Assembly: GCA_937921485.1 (NCBI GenBank)
Contig: CAKZSV010000081.1
Coordinates: 1-36,645, forward strand
Direction of reading: 5' to 3'
Source: an uncultured bacterium
GTDB taxonomy: Bacteria; Spirochaetota; UBA4802; JAGODF01
Length of the DNA stretch: 36,645 nucleotides
Shown one piece after another: positions 32,843-36,645 of the stretch (the stretch's first letter is position 1; each line of letters begins with the position of its first letter). The notes below the pieces were generated by a model, which did not search any database, was not told the DNA's origin, and worked only from the letters and a program-made list of their open reading frames with translations. A program made the position numbers and the translations under genes.

Positions 32843-34294
32843 CTAATCAAGCCCCGGAACTTCGGGAAGCACCGGTACGATCACCGGCGACTCCTCGATA
32901 ACCTTCATCGATTTCCATTTGCCGCTACGAAACCGAAGGTAAAACGCAATGCCCAGCAGGCATACATACACAGTAGCAATTGCCCAGCATGCGACAATGC
33001 CTCCACCAAAAAAATTGAGCGCGAAATAGGTTGGAATGACCAGCACAAGCATCGACATCGCCACAATCATTGCCATCACAAAGCGCGTGTCGCCGGCTCC
33101 TTTAATCGCCGAAGCAAAAATGATATTTGCGGTATCGAAAATTGAATATAACGCCACGAATCGCAAAAGCACTATCGTCAGCGCGGTGATTTGCTCGAAA
33201 TTTGCATCCCCGGAACCTGCAGCAAACGGTAAAATGAATATGCCAGGCGTGATTACATACAACAACGAAATACACGTCATATAGGCAAGGGTCATTGTAA
33301 AGCCAACGTAGCTGATTTTCTCTGCATTGTCCGCTTGCCCCGCGCCGATGAAATTTCCCACCATGGTTGACACGGAAATGCCGAATCCAATCATCGGCAT
33401 GAAGGCAAGCGTGTTGATATTAAACGCGATGTTGGTTGCCGCGAGCGCGACTGTCCCAAGCCTCCCCACCATGAGCAGAAAGACCGTAAAGCCGGCAACA
33501 TCGATGAAAAACTGCACGCCGTTGGGGAATCCAAACCGCATTAGCCTTCCCAAAAGCGCCGGCTGCAATCGCCATCCTTTCCGCGTATGGTATTCCCGGT
33601 TGGCGGTTCCCTTGAAAATGATTGCGGCATAGAATATGAAATTGAACACGCCGGCAAGTACCGTGGCGAGCGCTGCTCCTTCGATGCCCATTTCCGGAAA
33701 TCCCCAGTTACCGAAAATCATCGCGTAATCCAGCATGAGGTTTATGGCGGTGGTAAGAAGGTTGTTCCACATTACCGGCAGGTTCTCACCTCGCCCAATA
33801 AAAAACGAGGCAAGTGCCGAAGAGCCAATGGCTGGAAAGGCACCGAAACAGAGAATGCGGAAATATGCCACTTCAAGCTGCTGTATCTTTGGTTCGTGTG
33901 CCGCGAAGGCGAATATACCTTTAGCAAAAAAGGCACAGGCAAACAGCACCATCCCTCCTATTAACGAGAAATAGAGCCCTTGCCAGAGAATCGGCCCCAC
34001 CATCTTTGGCTGTTTCGCTCCGGTATATTGCGCTACAAATGTACCCACAAAACCGGCAGTGCCGATAAAAAGGCTCATCACAGTAAAATTGGTGATGCCC
34101 GCCGGCATGGACGCCGCAAGCGCCTCTGGTGAATACCAGGCAAGAAACATCCTGTCCACGAAGTGCTGGATGCTCCAGGAGCCCGTGCTCACTATGAGCG
34201 GAAGCGCCATCGAAAGAAGGCGGCGACCGCCAGCTTCCTCATCCCAGTGGAGCAATTGTTTGATGCGTTGCGCAATGTACCGAAGTGCATTCAT
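32843..34294 (-). CDS. MATE family multidrug/Na+ antiporter
   Basis: 483 aa with twelve TM helices in two halves. The N-terminal motif MALPLIVSTGSWSIQHFVDRMFLAWYSPEALAAS and the repeat of its pattern in the second half (GFPNGVQFFIDVAGFTVFLLMVGRLGTVALAATNIAFNIN) are typical of MATE/NorM-DinF exporters. It would expel cationic drugs or metabolites in exchange for Na+ or H+. I use the ATG at 34294 because the MATE signature follows; an ATG at 34330 is in frame. It is divergent from the tandem-RHH gene with 164 bp between. Confidence 0.92.
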   Translation of the reverse strand: MNALRYIAQRIKQLLHWDEEAGGRRLLSMALPLIVSTGSWSIQHFVDRMFLAWYSPEALAASMPAGITNFTVMSLFIGTAGFVGTFVAQYTGAKQPKMVGPILWQGLYFSLIGGMVLFACAFFAKGIFAFAAHEPKIQQLEVAYFRILCFGAFPAIGSSALASFFIGRGENLPVMWNNLLTTAINLMLDYAMIFGNWGFPEMGIEGAALATVLAGVFNFIFYAAIIFKGTANREYHTRKGWRLQPALLGRLMRFGFPNGVQFFIDVAGFTVFLLMVGRLGTVALAATNIAFNINTLAFMPMIGFGISVSTMVGNFIGAGQADNAEKISYVGFTMTLAYMTCISLLYVITPGIFILPFAAGSGDANFEQITALTIVLLRFVALYSIFDTANIIFASAIKGAGDTRFVMAMIVAMSMLVLVIPTYFALNFFGGGIVACWAIATVYVCLLGIAFYLRFRSGKWKSMKVIEESPVIVPVLPEVPGLD

Positions 34295-34458
34295 AATTTC
34301 AATCGCACCACAGAGTGCGCTAAAACACAATCTGTCAATTGATTAAAATTTGGGAATGCAAATGAGAGGAGCAAAATTGTGCTTGAAATAATACTATACA
34401 TTTGTTTTGTTATCCATAATTGAGATTTAAGAGTTCTATTCAATATGGAGGACGAACC

Positions 34459-34944
34459 ATGATAAAAACGACGTACGTGATGACACGAGAAGTGTTGCTG
34501 CTGCTCAAAGACGCCGAAAAGCGCACGGGATGGCGGATGATTGATTTGGTCATCGCGGTAATGCGCTATGCCATGCGATATCATGCAAAGTACGAACGGG
34601 AACATGGAAGAATTGCATACCAGAAGCGGTTTGACGAAGATGGTATGCCGATACCAAAGTTCCGCGTTAAAGTAAAATTTCTTCAAAGGGAATATGATTA
34701 TTTTAATGATATGCGGAGGTTTTTTAGAAGGTCTATTTCTCATGTGATTGCCATTGCGGTGCTGGAATATCTGCCCGCCCTGGTGGAGCGCATTGAGAAG
34801 GGCGAGTATGATGAGGAAGTGGAGAGTTATCCCTACAAAAGCTGTGCAATTTATGATAAATGTATAGAAGAAGCGACCGTTTATCACATCTGGTGGGGAT
34901 TACCGTGCGATCCAGCACTGTTGGCCGCCGAATTCGCGCGATAA
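34459..34944 (+). CDS. protein of unknown function; reads as two ribbon-helix-helix units in one chain
   Basis: 161 aa; GGAGG 9-10 nt before ATG 34459 fixes the start. I know no named family. Two parts share one layout: strand KTTYVM (3-8), helix REVLLLLKDAEKRTG, turn, helix RMIDLVIAVMRYAMRYH (26-42); then strand RVKVKFL (69-75), helix REYDYFNDMRRFFRR, turn, helix SHVIAIAVLEYLPALV (94-109). This is the order of the ribbon-helix-helix DNA-binding fold, which normally dimerises, so a single-chain pseudo-dimer is suggested. The tail has YKSCAIYDKC and HIWWGLPCDP, with three Cys. It is divergent from the MATE exporter, which it could regulate. Confidence 0.7.
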   Translation: MIKTTYVMTREVLLLLKDAEKRTGWRMIDLVIAVMRYAMRYHAKYEREHGRIAYQKRFDEDGMPIPKFRVKVKFLQREYDYFNDMRRFFRRSISHVIAIAVLEYLPALVERIEKGEYDEEVESYPYKSCAIYDKCIEEATVYHIWWGLPCDPALLAAEFAR

Positions 34945-34967
34945 CACTGCATAAAACATCCATATCA

Positions 34968-34992
34968 CCCCTCCCGGCATCTCACCGGAAGG
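34968..34992 (+). terminator. weak terminator-like hairpin
   Basis: CCCTCCCGG (34969-34977) pairs imperfectly with CCGGAAGGG (34984-34992), with one mismatch, followed by CAACCTTTGTTTT. It lies about 25 bp after the tandem-RHH stop and is the likely end of that transcript. Confidence 0.4.
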
Positions 34993-35032
34993 GCAACCTT
35001 TGTTTTCGCTCAATATACACCTCCCTTACTTC

Positions 35033-35061
35033 TTGACAAACAGCGCATTGCCTCGCAAAAT
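35033..35061 (+). promoter_or_regulatory. promoter of the SDR gene
   Basis: -35 TTGACA (35033-35038), a 17-bp spacer and -10 CAAAAT (35056-35061). It predicts a leader of about 75-80 nt before the ATG at 35146, which has its own AGGAGG. Confidence 0.55.
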
Positions 35062-35145
35062 GCCAGAGTAACTCTTTTCACGGCACGCCCCATCTTCCCA
35101 CTCCATTTGCGGCGCGTCGACACTTATCACCCACAGGAGGAACTC

Positions 35146-35931
35146 ATGAAAGTCCAGGAACTGTTCAACCTCAAAGGAAAAGTCGCCGTCGTCACCGGTG
35201 GCGGCAGGGGAATTGGAAAATTCATCGCCGAAGGTCTTGCCGAGGCAGGCGCCCATGTGGTGATTGCATCACGAAAGATTGAGAAGCTTGAAAAGACAGC
35301 CGAAGAGCTGAAAAAATTAGGAGTGAAAAGCCTGCCCGTAAAATGCGATATGGGCAACAAGGACGATATACTGTCGCTTGTCGATGTCACGATGAAAGAA
35401 TTCGGCACCATCGATATTCTTGTAAATAATGCCGGTGTCACCTGGGGCGCTCCCACGCTCGATTTCCCGCTCGAACAGTGGGATAAAATTTTCAATGTCA
35501 ATGTGCGCGGCGTATGGATTCTTTCACAGGCAGTGGCAAAAATCATGAAGGAAAAAGGCGGCGGGAAAATGATCAATATTTCTTCCGTGATGGGCTTTCG
35601 CGGCTCAATCGAAGAAGCGCACCCGGCGGTGCCCTATAATTCATCCAAGGCGGCAATCAACCTTCTCACCATGAACCTGGCAATTAAGCTTGCGCGCTAC
35701 AAAATCTATGTGAATGCCATTGCGCCGGGTTTTTTCCACACTGACATGATGGGATATCTCGATAAAGAAGAGATGAAACCTCTCAGAGATGCAATGCTCA
35801 TGACCATCCCCATTCCGCGCATGGGTGAGGCCGAAGACATCAAGGGACTGGCGGTATTTCTGGCTTCGAAAGCTTCTGACTATATAACCGGTGCGATTAT
35901 ACCAGTCGATGGAGGCATGCTGGCGAAGTAA
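35146..35931 (+). CDS. short-chain dehydrogenase/reductase (SDR)
   Basis: 261 aa, classical SDR length. Cofactor site TGGGRGIG (about residues 18-25), NNAG (about 97-100), catalytic Ser in INISSVMGF, Tyr and Lys in VPYNSSKAA, and the closing DYITGAIIPVDGG. The set matches gluconate 5-dehydrogenase/3-oxoacyl reductase-like enzymes; an Arg after the strand-2 end (ASRKIEK) suggests NADP preference. The substrate is unknown. AGGAGG lies 6 nt before the chosen ATG; an ATG at 35107 lacks a ribosome site. It is monocistronic with its own promoter. Confidence 0.93.
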   Translation: MKVQELFNLKGKVAVVTGGGRGIGKFIAEGLAEAGAHVVIASRKIEKLEKTAEELKKLGVKSLPVKCDMGNKDDILSLVDVTMKEFGTIDILVNNAGVTWGAPTLDFPLEQWDKIFNVNVRGVWILSQAVAKIMKEKGGGKMINISSVMGFRGSIEEAHPAVPYNSSKAAINLLTMNLAIKLARYKIYVNAIAPGFFHTDMMGYLDKEEMKPLRDAMLMTIPIPRMGEAEDIKGLAVFLASKASDYITGAIIPVDGGMLAK

Positions 35932-35954
35932 TAAATACCCAAATGCGCGCAACT

Positions 35955-35996
35955 CACGTGTCGAAGCACGAAGTGCCGGGCTTCGAGAGCCTCAGC
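35955..35996. repeat. fragment of a CTCTCGAAGC-type intergenic repeat
   Basis: On the minus strand this reads TGAGGCTCTCGAAGCCCGG, then CACTTCGTGCTTCGACACGTG: short GC-rich imperfect palindromes around TTCGAAG cores, of a kind that is often dispersed in intergenic DNA. It directly precedes the larger palindrome at 36006, so two repeat types seem to be stacked here. Identification is by appearance only. Confidence 0.35.
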
Positions 35997-36005
35997 CGCC
36001 ACTCC

Positions 36006-36083
36006 TGTCATTGCGAGGAGCGCAGCGACGAAGCAATCCCATTACACCAACGGCAAGATTGCTTCGCTTCGCTCGCAATGACA
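36006..36083. repeat. 78-bp palindromic intergenic repeat (TCATTGCGAG...CTCGCAATGA type)
   Basis: Outer arms TGTCATTGCGAG (36006-36017) and CTCGCAATGACA (36072-36083) are perfect complements, and inner CGAAGCAATC (36029-36038) pairs with GATTGCTTCG (36058-36067). This is the widespread CATTGCGAG/GAAGCAATC element found in intergenic DNA of many unrelated bacteria. It has no coding capacity. It lies between the SDR gene and a convergent small membrane protein gene and would fold to a long RNA hairpin. Confidence 0.85.
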
Positions 36084-36112
36084 TTAGCCACCAATAACCC
36101 ATCCATAGCATA

Positions 36113-36484
36113 CTACAACAATCCCGCTATTTTCAATGCATCATGCGCTTTTTTATCTCTCTTTGCCAATTCTTTAAATGCTTTTTCTATTCTTTCTTCC
36201 CTTTCTTCCAGCTCTTTATGTTTCTTTAGTGCAGGTGCAAGGGCAGTTCGCCTGTCCCAAATTACAAAGCCCACTATACCAACAGTCTGTGCAAAAATCG
36301 CTGCGATAAGTACGTATATCAGGTTTTGCAGTCCATCAATTCTTTGATTTACCGCCTTTAGCCCTTCCTCAACCCTTATTAATCTGTCTCGGTCATCCTG
36401 TGTAAAAGGAATATCCCGCGCAAAACAAATCGATGGTGCAATCGCTGCTATAATCATAATTAGAATTATAATTTTTTTATCCAT
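36113..36484 (-). CDS. small exported membrane protein with C-terminal coiled coil
   Basis: 123 aa. A signal segment (KKIIILIMIIAAIAPSICFA) is followed by PFTQDDRDRLIRVEEGLKAVNQRIDGLQNL, a heptad-patterned helix, then one TM helix (IYVLIAAIFAQTVGIVGFVIW), the motif DRRTAL and a charged coiled-coil tail (KKHKELEEREERIEKAFKEL). The FTQ-x-DRDR-IR plus TM plus WDRR layout is one I recognise from small uncharacterised proteins in many anaerobes; no function is known. The ATG at 36484 has AAAGG about 9 nt upstream and starts at the signal peptide; an ATG at 36523 is in frame. The remaining 160 bases of the window show nothing I can name. Confidence 0.75.
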   Translation of the reverse strand: MDKKIIILIMIIAAIAPSICFARDIPFTQDDRDRLIRVEEGLKAVNQRIDGLQNLIYVLIAAIFAQTVGIVGFVIWDRRTALAPALKKHKELEEREERIEKAFKELAKRDKKAHDALKIAGLL

Positions 36485-36645
36485 ATTACCGTACCTTTGT
36501 TCACTCTGTAATCTATTATACATAAAAATCTTTTTATGGCAACTATTTTTTATTTAGACTACATCAGATTGGCCGATACGTTCGCTTTGACGCGCACAAA
36601 AAGTTTGCCAGCAAGTGTTAGCTACCGCGCATCAGACCATGCTTC

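Noticed and set aside
1..36645. tRNA, rRNA, CRISPR array or prophage genes
   Set aside because: Looked for T-loop GGTTCGA-type signatures, rRNA-like blocks, regularly spaced repeats and phage or integrase genes; none was convincing.

Overview
The window looks like a chromosomal stretch of a free-living, probably anaerobic or microaerophilic Gram-negative (diderm) bacterium. My best guess is a member of Spirochaetota. The support is a lipoprotein with an SbsA-type Ig-like domain, a membrane-anchored 7TM/AraC regulator, a predicted outer-membrane protein, a flavodiiron protein, and the aspS-phoH-pgpH-ybeY gene order. This placement is an inference from gene content; there is no rRNA or other decisive marker. 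I saw no rRNA, tRNA, CRISPR array, prophage or intact transposase.

Layout. 1-6.6 kb: the end of a large unrecognised protein, then on the minus strand an SRPBCC protein, a 7TM-AraC regulator and a secreted alpha/beta-hydrolase lipoprotein. 6.8-9.3 kb: a compact plus-strand operon of XRE-cupin regulator, ATP-grasp ligase and SAM methyltransferase. 9.3-11.2 kb: citrate synthase and a UPF0316 membrane protein (minus strand). 11.5-15.4 kb: a second plus-strand module of retropepsin-like zinc-protease homologue, inactive transglutaminase with 7 TM helices, RimK-like ATP-grasp and SAM methyltransferase. 15.4-18.7 kb: an accessory patch holding a DUF4143 AAA ATPase with an apparently leaderless promoter inside a perfect palindrome, two tiny related cysteine-rich proteins, a cluster of GC-rich hairpins, a flavodiiron protein with a promoter palindrome, and a 113-bp MITE-like element with a 4-bp target duplication. 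18.8-26.1 kb: a phosphoglucomutase/phosphomannomutase facing the housekeeping block aspS-phoH-pgpH-ybeY. 26.2-31.8 kb: amino-acid permease, cupin, serine hydrolase, a broken DUF389 gene, an outer-membrane protein and a 57-aa membrane peptide. 31.8-36.6 kb: AEC and MATE transporters, a protein that reads as two ribbon-helix-helix units in one chain, an SDR dehydrogenase, a long palindromic intergenic repeat and a small membrane coiled-coil protein.

How they may work together. The two ATP-grasp/methyltransferase modules suggest amide-bond formation on small molecules or peptides followed by methylation; in the second module the partners are membrane-bound or exported. FprA would remove O2 or NO. 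PgpH would degrade c-di-AMP. PhoH and YbeY belong to RNA/ribosome maintenance. The least explained items are the paired Cys-rich mini-proteins beside fprA, the tandem-RHH protein, and the leaderless ATPase gene adjoining a copy of the MITE terminus.

No stretch over 300 bases lacks a gene. Starts were moved from the longest possible reading frame to sites with a Shine-Dalgarno sequence wherever one was visible.
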